From Melampsora larici-populina 98AG31 (taxonomy: Eukaryota; Basidiomycota; Pucciniomycetes; Pucciniales; Melampsoraceae), in NCBI RefSeq assembly GCF_000204055.1, contig NW_006768774.1:1069819-1133818 (forward strand): a DNA stretch of 64,000 nt, read 5' to 3'. Under the pieces are notes generated by a model. The model made no database searches, was not told the origin of the DNA, and saw nothing but the letters and a program-made list of their open reading frames with translations. The position numbers and the translations under genes are program-made. Positions within the stretch are counted from its first letter, which is position 1; the number at the start of each line of letters is the position of its first letter. Below, piece after piece: positions 23,076-33,829 of this stretch.

Positions 23076-23512
23076 TTGAAACTACACTTCAAGGCCGGAG
23101 ACTTGGCCTTTGCAAACTGGAGCTCAAACAAAGGCATGCTTAATACGTGCACAAATAGGTCATCCCGACTTCTTCTCACCCACGTACTCCATGACTAACT
23201 GAGCAAATCTTGAATGTACGCCAGGGTTTCCCCCTTGTGGATGACAAAATTTCTGTAACCTCAATTGAATTCTGGTGTATCATTGAGCAATTTATGACTT
23301 GTGGCCAATAGATATGTAGATGTGGAGTAAACTTGACAAAACTCAATACAAGAAGAAGTAGCAAGATATTGAAAACAGGTAATAGGTGGTGCCCAATGGG
23401 TAATGGAGTGTGGATCATAGACTAGGCGCACGAGGTTTTGGTGTCCTTTGAGGGTATCTTAAGAGGAATGAATCTGAGAGTGAAAACATTGAGTAGTAAA
23501 TTGTGGCAGGTC

Positions 23513-24739
23513 TCAGGCTGAAAGGGTCGGCGAATCGACCCGAGTTACTTTAAGGCTGGTTCCAGCCGCCTCAGTGAGCTGACTGAAGCGACCGATTACC
23601 TGGCTCATTGCCCGAAATTCGTCATCGATTGCTAGCTCACGACAAGACTTATGATTACCTATGACCTCGGACTGATGACAACATGTGATTAATGGATCTT
23701 TCCAGAATGTAGGAAAGACACAGAGAGACTCACTCGAAAATGTTCCGCGTTTCCCTGAAAGGTTACAAGAGTTGCGCGGAGGTCTTCAAGCTTTAATGCA
23801 ATAGACCTCAACGTCGATGCGCTTGCGGTAGTCATTGCAATATTTCGATTGAGCGATTGACTTTCCCAGGTGTTGAAGTTGACCAAGCGTTTCCAAAGCG
23901 GAACCCCGGCCTTTAATTTTCGCAGTTGCATGTTTTGTTGGGCAAATTGAGCGCCAACAGTGGCTGCAAAATTCGAACCTTGTCTGGCCAGTGGAATGGC
24001 GGCGTCTACCTGCGCCTCTAGCTCGGAAAACCCATTCGAGATGGTTTGCACCAGGTCCGTCAATCTGGCCTGCGCTGACGTAGTCGAGTATACATCTCCC
24101 CCACCGGCAATGGAATTCAGAATAAGCCCTATCACTTCGAGCTTGTAAAAAAAGGACTACTTAGTTCAGGAATTTACTGCTCCTTGGAAGGTATCAATCA
24201 TATGCGATGAATGAAATACTTACTTTCTGAAAAACCTTTCGCAATACTGATATACTTGCACTATTCAAGAGGTTGACCCTGTCCCTGACATCTCTGGTCA
24301 TCTCACTGAGGTTCTGAACACTTTCGGCAAGGTGTTCTTTCTTCCCCAGGATGTCCGAGGCAGCGATAGTCTGAGAAAGTTCCAGGATCTCATCTTGGTA
24401 AAGACGGACATGGTTGGGATTTCCTAGGTCAAGGATCGACTCGAAGATATCCCCAGCGGAGCGTGCAGTCGATGTCACGGTGTTGGATAGCAGAGCCACC
24501 TTTTTCGAGCGGCTACTGTCTTTGGGTCCACAAAAATACGGCCCGCCAATATACGCGCAGTACAAGTGCGAGACCGTTGGAAGACGGAAAGTGAAACATT
24601 GTATGAGGTATTGGTGAATAGTGGTGGGTATAGCAGGAATCGTAACCGCCAACAAAACCAATAGAGCCCATCTAGAAATATTTCCTGACAAAACTAATCG
24701 AACCATTGTCCTGTAATCATAGAAGGCGGTTCGTATCAT
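23513..24739 (-). CDS. Membrane-anchored helical protein (paralogue of 25340-26553)
   Basis: Exons 24739-24224, 24141-23734 and 23647-23513 have clean GT-AG introns of 82 and 86 nt and give 352 aa. One hydrophobic segment near the N-terminus (RWALLVLLAVTIPAIP, about 24-40) is followed by long amphipathic helices to the end. The family is not known by function. The same architecture, an N-terminal membrane segment then roughly 280 residues of helix, occurs in many uncharacterised basidiomycete proteins. It is similar to the gene 600 bp away on the other strand: IFESILDL against FIESMKSL, and LNRNIAMTT...NAEHF against LNQNLQSIR...NLHSW. A second possible start is ATG 24706. The divergent, inverted arrangement suggests a local duplication. 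Confidence 0.65.
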
Positions 24740-25339
24740 ATGGGTACGTCAGTTACCAGCTTCATATAAACCAGGGATCATGGGCTTACGCAAGCAAATC
24801 AGGTTGTGTGTTTGTAAGGGTTTTCGAGGAGGTCAAAGGAGATCAATATGAGCCGATAGTTGCAAAGATATGGTCAATATAGTGCTGAATAACTTGAAGA
24901 GAGCGGATGGACCAAGACTGACCCTCCCTGGGCCGTCCTTTGTTACTAGAGGGTTTGCACATAAAGCCTTTAGATTCAAAGGTTATCTGTGCCTTTCAAA
25001 GCGAGACGCACTCTAACTCAGTCGAGAGAGCCAAATCCACTGAGTCATCTACTCCGCTCTCCCTGTTAAGCGTTTGACTGTGCAAGTCTATGTGAGCGCG
25101 TATCACGTGTTATCCTGAGCACGAGAAAGGCAACAAAGGCAACAATCCCAAGAGCCTCAGGCTCAGAAGCTCTCAGTCGAAGCACGCGTAAATCAGACAA
25201 AAACGTAGCCTGACTCATCGTATTTAATGGCCAACTGCTCTGATCTTGGGCACTTCAACTCCTGAGATTTCGACGTAAACGTATATTAAAATCACCTGTA
25301 GGAATCATCGCTTACCACTGCCTCGAGTCCTTAACCGTC

Positions 25340-26553
25340 ATGGCCACGATCTCCAATTACGATCCATCGTCAACAAACATGAACCCCAACTGGCTCACAA
25401 CCAGTTTAGAATTCCCAAGCGACGTAAATGGCAATGTCTCCAATACCAAACCTCCACCGCACCAAGCACCCGATCATGATTCAGTTCCTCGTCGGCGCCA
25501 CGTTTGGCCTTTACGTTATATATTATCATCTGCTATTGCGTTCATAATGGCTTGGTATTTCTTTCAGGAGTGAATTTCTTCACATATATTTGTTTTCTCA
25601 GTTAAAAATTGCTCACCATTGTGTATATTATATTTCCTAATTTATTTCGTAGAAGCTCTTTCGCTACACAAGTTGATCAGCTGAAGGAGGCGACAGACCA
25701 AATCAAATCAGGTCAGGCCTTGGCAGAACTTCGTCAGATTCAACACACCCCGGTCACATTCATTGAATCAATGAAGTCTCTCAGCAACAATCTGATTCTC
25801 AAACCGATAGACTTTCTTGCTCTAAGAGAGTTATCGGGTGTGTTGAAGACTTGCACGGAGCTGACAGAGTCATCAGCTACTGTAAGCCTCCTGGCGAAAG
25901 TATTGGAGAACGTTGATTTGGTCTCCGACATGATGCGCCAGCTCAACGGCAAAGGACACACCGAGCTTGAATCTTCATGCGTGAGGTGAGTAAGGCCACT
26001 GCCAAACGTTTGGGCAGATTTTGATTTTCAACGATTAACATGATATTTGTGAACTACATAGTTCATTTTCTGGTTCAATCGTCAGGAAGCCACCAATGAC
26101 ATGCACACCGCCAAAAGAATCCTCGACCGTCATCGCGATTCGTTAAGTGTCCTATCAAGGTCTATCACAAGTATCCTTAATACGATTCAAATCACGAACA
26201 AAGCCAACGAGGACGCAAGGTACCACCTTCACATCATGGAAAGGAAATTAACTCAAAGTTCCATATTCAGCCGCATCACAGACGCTTTCGGTTCAACCAG
26301 AAGTCAAGACTTGAATCAAAATCTACAATCAATCAGAGGGATACTGAGCCAGACGCACGAGATCTCCACGTTTTTGAACAATACAAGACCTCTTCTAAAG
26401 CTATATCAGGACAACCTTCATTCTTGGCTGGTGAGTACTAATTTGGATTATGTTACGCTTCTCTGATGCTAATCATAAGTCATTGATCAGAGTGTGGTAG
26501 TGGACCGCATGAAAACTCCAAGAACGCCCATGAAGTTAATATGCAGTGTCTGA
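25340..26553 (+). CDS. Membrane-anchored helical protein (paralogue of 23513-24739)
   Basis: Exons 25340-25569, 25653-25980, 26062-26430 and 26491-26553 give 329 aa. About 50 polar residues precede one membrane segment (PLRYILSSAIAFIMAWYFF). Long helices follow, including a coiled-coil-like stretch (DQLKEATDQIKSGQALAEL) and a C-terminal helix pair ending NNTRPLLKLYQDNLHSW. The first donor (GTGAAT) and the second (GTGAGG) were chosen because they alone keep the frame. Function unknown. It is head-to-head with its diverged relative and the two could share a promoter in 24740-25339. Confidence 0.65.
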
Positions 26554-26919
26554 TACTGCTAGATGCAATACGCAGTCATGTCGGCCAGTTATCGCCAGAT
26601 CCACCATCGGAAAAAATTGCATTGGGAAGTGTTCTTGGTGACTAGTAGGCGTTGTATGCATTCATTCAGATTATCTCGTCCACTGGTTGGCTGCGTGAGC
26701 TCGCGTTGTGATTGTAGTTTAAATCTTCATGTTCTCCTTCACTACTGCTTCTTACAAGCTGGTAGTGACTATTTCAGCACATGAAATCGCCTCCTATTTT
26801 TTGATCAATCACCGCTATACTTGCAATATCATTCACCCCACCCAACTTTAGCTCTTTACTGTAGGTACCCACCAAATTCGAGCCCCAAGCTTTGAGTCAT
26901 AAAAACGCTCTTTTCTTTT

Positions 26920-27140
26920 GTTAAAAGATCACACATTGTCAAATATATCACTTTCAGAAAAGTATTCACACACAATCTTTAAGTACAAATTTTTACCTCT
27001 TCAAAATCGAAAGATTCAACGTCTTTCCTATTGTGACTTCGAATCACCTGCTATGCCTTTTTCGAATGGAACAGTACCCATGTAATTCATTTATTTCTGT
27101 TCTTTTGGGAATTCGAAGTCAAATATATTGTGGTTCCCTT
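26920..27140 (-). repeat. Third, inverted copy of the 7163-7372 repeat
   Basis: The reverse complement of about 27030-27130 matches the block TTCGAATTCCCAA...TTACATGGG...GAAGTCA seen twice at 7163-7372. Weaker similarity continues to about 26920, matching 7375-7445. Confidence 0.65.
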
Positions 27141-27340
27141 ACCTTTCAGACTTAAACTGGACGTCGACCCACTGTGAGCCTACTCACATTTTAATGTTTT
27201 TTATTTCATCTTCCTCTCTTGAGGTTCTTTCACCTTGTAGAATTTTTTCAAACAAAATCTTGATTTGGCGGTATACTTGAGCAAGGAAGTGTAGGTTTTG
27301 TGTGTCAATGAATTCTAAACCCTACCTCAAAGTTGCTAGT

Positions 27341-27410
27341 TTGAACTTTGAACTTCGAAGAAATCCGAACTTCAAAGCTCGAACTTCAAAGCTCAAAGAC
27401 TTTGAGCTTC
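27341..27410. repeat. TTCGAA/CTTCAAAGCTC low-complexity array
   Basis: Short array of AACTTCAAAGCTC and AACTTCGAAG blocks. The rest of 26554-28132 holds no supported gene. Confidence 0.65.
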
Positions 27411-28132
27411 ATTCCAAAAAGCTATGAAATTGAACCTTGAGGTGAAATCCGAAAAGTTGGGATTTCAAAATTGGTGAGCTTCAACAAAGAAGAGGACTAT
27501 TTGCCCACCGATTTTTACACTTTGATCCCGTCGTGTCCTCAAAATTTCAACAAATTTTTCCAACCATATTAAGAGAAAGAGAAAGACTTCAGATTCATTG
27601 AGATCATGTGAGAAACGGTATGTCTTCCGACTCGTTCAAATACTCTTGAAACAGGAGCCATGCTATATCCCATCTATTCCATCCTGATGATGCTTCTACA
27701 AGTTGTACATTGTCCACTCTTGATAATTTATCCATGCATTTTCGTGCCTTGGTTTTAAATGGCTGCCTGAAGGCGGTTTGTCATGATGATGCACCAATTC
27801 CTACCTTGTCTCTCTATGTCTCGTTTAAATGTGTAATTTTGACACATCCGTCATGCAGCTTTCAATTTCATCGATTTGGACATTTTCCTGCTAACCGGGA
27901 AATTTTACTATGGTCATAACTCGTGTTCTCGTACTAATCATGTCAAAAATAACCGTAAAAATGGTTAGTACCCTCAGAGCTCAAAGACTGTTTATGCGCG
28001 CAATGAGTCAAATCAAGGGATTGGTATTATCAACATCTAGCAAAATTACAAAGATTTAGAAACTGTGGGTCGTATAATATTTACAAGCCAGTATATCTTG
28101 AGCCGAGATCTTTACGGTCGTGAAGAGGACCT

Positions 28133-31100
28133 TCATGAGAGGGTCAGAAAAGAATTATCCAAGATGCATTCCTTCATTTCAAGACTTTCCAAATCTTTCC
28201 TGTCAAGTGAGCGCAGCCACACGTCACTGTAGCAATCTTTGGGCAAGCCTGCGGGCCATCGCGACTTCCCCCCCTCTGGTCGATAGTTCGAGAGAACACG
28301 CTTCGCGGGTTTCCGTCCAGGTCGCCTCGGGAATTCCTCTTGCCTCATCTTGTGGTAACTTTCATCAATGTTTTCCACGAGTGATGTAGCCAGGGAGCTG
28401 CGCCATACCGGGGTGTGCCTCACTCGGTCTTCGTTCAGCACGTCTTCGTCGGACTCGTCTGACGAGCACAGTCGTTCGTCTTCAAATAGATCACTGAATT
28501 TTGCAAACGGCGAACTTTCGACATTTCCACACATCTCCTGTCTTCGTTTTGCAAGCTAGAGAACAAGATAGAAAATGTTAGTCTTGAACTTATCATGGTA
28601 CATCCAAAAGCCCAGAACATACTCGTAATCTTCTTTGTTGTTGACGGTCTCGTTTTTGGTCCGTCTGAAGTACATCTTCATTATTGCTGTATCTTCTCAT
28701 ATGCTTCAGGCGGTACTCAATATGCACTTGCATTAGTTTCATGATACGTTGCGGGTTGTGGTCCACGACATGATACTCTTGACATCCGTATGCTCTGTTG
28801 AACGTATCCGTGCAGAATGCAAGAACCCTTCTATTCCAGTCCTCTGCGTTTATATCTTTAGCTGTGCTCAAACCCACATAAGGAAGCCCATATTGCTGAA
28901 GTCTACGTCGGTAGTATTGTAGCATACCAGATGCTTCATGTTCCATTTCTTCAGGTTTCCAAGTTGGTCGGAGTTGATCCTGTCTGATCAGGTTGGGGAC
29001 AGCCTCTCCAAGTGGTGCAGTCTCGTAATCTACAGTGAGCTTCGGCAGGTTTTCGAGGTCTGAGTGTGTTGGGGATTTTGGGAAGTCTACTTTAGAGCGA
29101 CCCACCCCTGCCATCAGTCGAAAATGCTTCTGTACCTGAAGTGCCTGTGCCAACATTACTTTCAGTTTGACGTTCAATGTGCTGCTTAACAGCTATTCAA
29201 TCATTTAGGACTCACTGTTTGTTCATCAGCTTCTTTTACCTGTGGAGTCATTGACCTTCGTTCTTGCCGAAGACTTGGACGCTTTGGTTTTTTGGGTGCT
29301 TCTTTGGATTTCCTCCACTTTCGTTTTCTTGAGACAGGCGTGGCCGTGCCACTTCCTGTAGCAGATTGCCCATTGGAGTTGATACGTGACGTTGATTGAG
29401 AAGTTGATTGATCGTTTTCCGGGTTTTGCACCGGCGTCGATTGTTGTGAGGGTCGTTGGGAAGTGCGATCCGCAGAGGTTGTGCGTTGGAAAGATGGGGT
29501 GTTATTAGGAGAAGTCGGTACGCTGGTCTGTGATTTACGAACTAGAGCTCTCAGCACAGATGCAGATCTTTTGGGTGCCGCGGTATAAGAGACATCAACG
29601 TGCTTACATCAAAACGAACCCCACGTCCGCCTCTCGCCTCTTCCTCGCGGTATCCTGGACTTGATTGATTATTTTCCGGGTTATGCACCGGCGTCGATTG
29701 TTGCGAGGATCGTTGGGAAGCGCGATCCGTAGAGGTTGTGCGTTGGAAAGATGAGGTGTTATTAGGAGAAGTCGGTACGCTAGTCTGTGATTTGCGAAGT
29801 AGAGCTCTCAGCACAGATGCAGATCTTTCGGGTGCCGCGGTATAGGAGACATCAAGGCTCCTTACATTAAGAAGAACCCCACCTCTGCCTCTCGCCTCTT
29901 CCTCGCGGTTTCCTGGATGGCCTTGCATTTGTGGCGTGGAACAATGTGATGATCCAGACTGCAAGCTGTTTGTAAAATCAAGAAACCCATCCGAGTGTTC
30001 TTCATGGGGTGATTCTTGGAATCGAACGAGTGCTTCACGAGATCCTTGAGGAGGTTCTTGACGTGAGTCAGGACAGGGCAATCCGGAAGAGATTTTTTCT
30101 ATGGCCGCAGATTGGTCAGAAATCTTCCGCCGATTCTCTTCGTCACGATTTCTCAAATCCAATATTTGAAGGCGCAAGTCTTCAGACACCTGTTGAATGT
30201 GATGGATTCAGGTAGGGCTCAAGCGTAGGATAATGAGCAATACGCAACACGCACATCAGAAGGTTTATCTTGTACTGCTTGTCGGTCAATTGTGATGACT
30301 ACCTGTCTTTCAACTGCATCATCTATTGTTTTCCTGAAGGCAGAAAATCTGCTGTTGAATTCGTTTTCAAGATCCAGCTCTGGTCCTTCAACCTGCAAGA
30401 TCTTGCTTTGCTGAGCCGAAAGTTCTGCAGCCTATTGAGGCAAAGTTTTTTTTGCCTCAGTAAAAAATCAGTTCACAGAAGGGGAACTTGTACACTTACA
30501 CTGGCCAAAGTCCTTTCTTCTACCATTGAATGAATCAACTTTAGCATTTCCTGTTGAAATTTTTCAAACTTCTCGGCATTCCTGGCTTCGCGCTGGGCTT
30601 CAGCTTCCTCTGAGAAGGATTCGACAGCAGAGACTCTGCGTTCAAGATGGTCTTCAGGCTTCAAAAGGGATCAAGCACGAGCACGAACTAATCAGAAGAC
30701 TGGCTCAAAAATATGGGATAGGTATTGGTGAAAGAATAAAAATGTGGAACCAAACCTTATCAATTTCCATATCATCGCAGATCTGTGGGACCTCGTCCGG
30801 AAGTTCGAACTTTTCGGAAAATTGTTCGATAGCATTCTGCTGCTTATGAACAAAGCTTTCGAGTCCCTGCACTACCGTTTTCAGTTCTTTAATTTCCAAG
30901 GCCAGAGGTTCAACCTCATCATCCATCATAGTTATGCCGTGTGATGCATTTTGATTCGTCAGCTCTTGATGTAGAGTTGTAATCTCCCTGTGGACAAGGT
31001 TAGCCATATTCTTGCGATCTTCATCTCTCGCACCCTCCATAAGTTGTTGCTGAGCTTTCAAAAGCGCTTCGACTTGGTTAAAAATTTTCTTGATAATCTC

Positions 31101-31843
31101 TTGTTCTTTTGCAAACAGTTTCTAGAAGATATGCGGGAAAAACAGTTCAATTAAAGAAAGTTCGAGTGGTGTTGATGAGATAAGGGGCAAAAGGGAATAG
31201 AGGGAGAGTATAGTAACCTCTTCAAACGTCACCGCAGCTACATCGTTGCTTGCCGTAGTGGTTGAAAGCTCCTTGGATTGATTTGATGTGACCAAACCCA
31301 ACAGGTTGGACTCAACTTCTTTTGCCTCTATATCATCAATCTTGACATCAATTTTTTGCATTCTTCCCTCTATGCCCTTGATCGTAGAAAGAAGGCTTTG
31401 AATTTTGCGGGTGTCCTGTTTGTCACGAGCAATTGTCTACGCATGTGGAAAAGTCAATGTTAAGCAGATTGGTCAGAAATACGAATACCAGTAAAAAACC
31501 AAATTCCAAAATGAACCTCTTTTATGGCTTCAATGTTCTCTTTACAGTTCTCGAGATCGTTGTACCACACAGGACCAATGTCTGTACTCTCGCTTTGCGC
31601 CTGTTAAGACTTTCTCTTTAGTTTTGTTCAAAGTTATACTCATCATAAAATCAAGACTGACCGGGATTCCGGAAGGCTTTGTAAGTTTTTTCCTTATCTG
31701 TTCCATCTGCGTGAGTATCATACCCATCATCACCTGAGAAGGAGAAGCATATCAGTGAAGAATATAAGTCCGACAATCTTTCTACTTACCTCGTTGTCGA
31801 GGACCTTTTGCCCTAAGGCCATGACATGCACATTTTCATCCAT
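28133..31843 (-). CDS. Long coiled-coil protein of a basidiomycete family, probably damaged
   Basis: Exons: 31843-31790, 31733-31662, 31600-31517, 31436-31218, 31121-30756, 30658-30500, 30431-30303, then one from 30189, with the last at 28555-28133. The first seven join perfectly in phase. They encode a string of coiled coils (KIDVKIDDIEAKE, KELKTVVQGLESFVHKQQN, EEAEAQREARNAEKFEKFQQ). A serine/threonine-rich middle contains a ~258-bp tandem duplication. The C-terminal part has a basic helix (RMKRYSNNEDVLQTDQKR-like), an acidic patch, and ends RWPAGLPKDCYSDVWLRSL, a closing motif seen in large uncharacterised basidiomycete families. Frame is lost between the two duplicated units (about 29600) and again near 29130. 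Either there are unrecognised introns or the gene is a recent pseudogene. Function unknown. Confidence 0.55.
29410..29930 (-). repeat. Tandem duplication of ~258 bp within the coiled-coil gene
   Basis: CCTCGCGG at 29901 recurs at 29643 (258 bp). CACCGGCGTCGATTG near 29685 recurs near 29426 (259 bp). The one-base difference matches the apparent frameshift. The encoded unit contains RKSQTSVPTSPNNT. Confidence 0.8.
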
Positions 31844-32079
31844 GACAGCAACAGCTTAAAGTATTTGTTCTAAGAGTGAGATTTGGGGATGAGGTGTATT
31901 TTGTGTTTTGATGCTAGGTGTAACTTATGAAATTGGGTCGTGATTGAAGAGTTGCAAGGAATACTATTCGCTGGGTGATAGCAGTCTCAAGTGATGTATA
32001 TACTGTTTATATAGAGTAAGATTGCCTTTGGACTTTTGTCACGCTGTGACTGGTGTTGCTAGCTCGCACAGGCATACGC

Positions 32080-32840
32080 AGCCGCGTTTCCTGAGCAATC
32101 GACGATGTCTTGAGATTTGAAGGCATCTGAATGATAGGCGTAATTTGCCTTTTTGTTTACTGAGTATCAGTTCAAAGCTGCAGGTATTCAACAAACAACG
32201 GATGCGTTTTGAGAAGGCTTACGTATACTCTACGCGGTCTGAAGTTCCGGTACAAGTGCGTAATCATATGTAGATGACTCGAAATATACGTGACATACCA
32301 AAATTTTATCACGCGTCACACTTGGCCAAGCTGATCATAGATGAGTCTTGAGGATGCTTTTCGAGGCTCCAGTTGAGCCTCATTGTGGCCTTTCAAAGCG
32401 CGTCGAGGACATTGTGTTAGTAGGCAAGTCTGTGCGAGACTCATCAACGCTTCGTGTTTACTGACTATCAGTTCGAAGCATGTAGTCAGGACATACTCAG
32501 CTGCGTTTTCTGAATAATAGACAACACCTTGAGATTTGAACATATCACGATCTTAAGCAAGTGCTCAGACTTGGCCAAGCTGATCTTTACATGAGTCTTG
32601 GTAATATCCTTTGGATCTTCCAGTGAAGCATGATTGTGTTCTCTCAAAGCACGTCGAAGTCGTGTTGGGTGTATGTATACTGAGTTGATGTGCACGCACG
32701 TCAGCAAGAAGGTACTTCCAAACACTCATCACACGCTCAACTCCTCCGTCACATATCTATAATCAGTGACTTTGACAAAAATCGAAGCGTTCTCTTCCAG
32801 TTCAGCACAATTGTCACCTTTCGAAGCACGTCAAAGTCAC
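32080..32840. repeat. Diverged direct repeats of ~250-300 bp
   Basis: ACTTGGCCAAGCTGATC, followed by ATGAGTCTTG and a TCAAAGC-CGTCGA block, occurs at about 32321-32405 and 32570-32655, with a partial third copy near 32790-32840. A linked block containing CTTGAGATTTGAA occurs near 32110 and 32527. Non-coding. Confidence 0.6.
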
Positions 32841-33829
32841 AGTGCCACAGCCTACCATACATGTCTAGTTCGAAGCAGGCGAAACAACGGGAGATCTCCG
32901 TTTTCCAAACTTCACGTATACCCTCTCATGTTACTACGTCAGGATTACTGAAAGTCAGTGCATGTATTGATAGACGGGAATAGGCTGAAAAGGGCTTTTG
33001 GGCAATGGTAGTCGGGTACGCAAGGAGGTCCATTCGTCAAAGACAAAAATTATAACCCATCTAGCTACTAGACGATAATCTTTCCATATGTCTTGTGCGG
33101 ATGGAGATCTAGGAGGATGAAGAAATACGCTTCCCTAGCTTCTCAAGTTCCCTCTCGATTACCCGATTTCTTGACGCATCAAAAACATAAGTCGTTACAC
33201 TAGTTTTTGACTAAAACCTTTCAAAGAAGGGGTTTTCTGTTTTTTCTTGTTGATATTTTCAAAGACTTGATATGTTCAACATCAAGGAATCAATACAATT
33301 TGCAAAATTGAACAGGAATAGAAAAGCCCAGGTGGTTTCGAATTGGATTCGAAATGCCATGGTTTAATCCGCGAGAATACGGTGATCGCTTGTAATACAT
33401 GCAGTGGCCAGCCAGATGAGAAAAGTTCACATACGACCTGTAGATTGGGTTCGAGATAATCAATGAAATCGCAGTCACAATTCTGATTATTTATGAGTAT
33501 CCATGTAATCAAAGGTGTAATCTTTATATAATTGGGATCATTGGAAGGGTGGTGTTATGACTCCACAAACAGTACGAACTAAACCTCATTCAGACCTTTC
33601 TCCAATGCAAGCTCATTGTTAGTCAGTTGCGGGTCCTGGGATCATCTTGATTACTTATTCACATTGTTGGCATCAGGTTTATTTACAAACAGCCTAAGTA
33701 TCGTGTCTACCAGTCTTTTTCAAGGTGGCCTATCAGATGATGTAGGGAATGGATGAAGCACAATATCTTTCTACTGCCCAAACAACAAACGAATTTTGTA
33801 TCAAGTGGTCAAAAAAAGTTCAAAAATGA
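32841..33829. other. Intergenic, presumably 3' part of the Plavaka element
   Basis: No supported gene. The end of the transposon should lie here, but no terminal inverted repeat was recognised. Confidence 0.4.
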
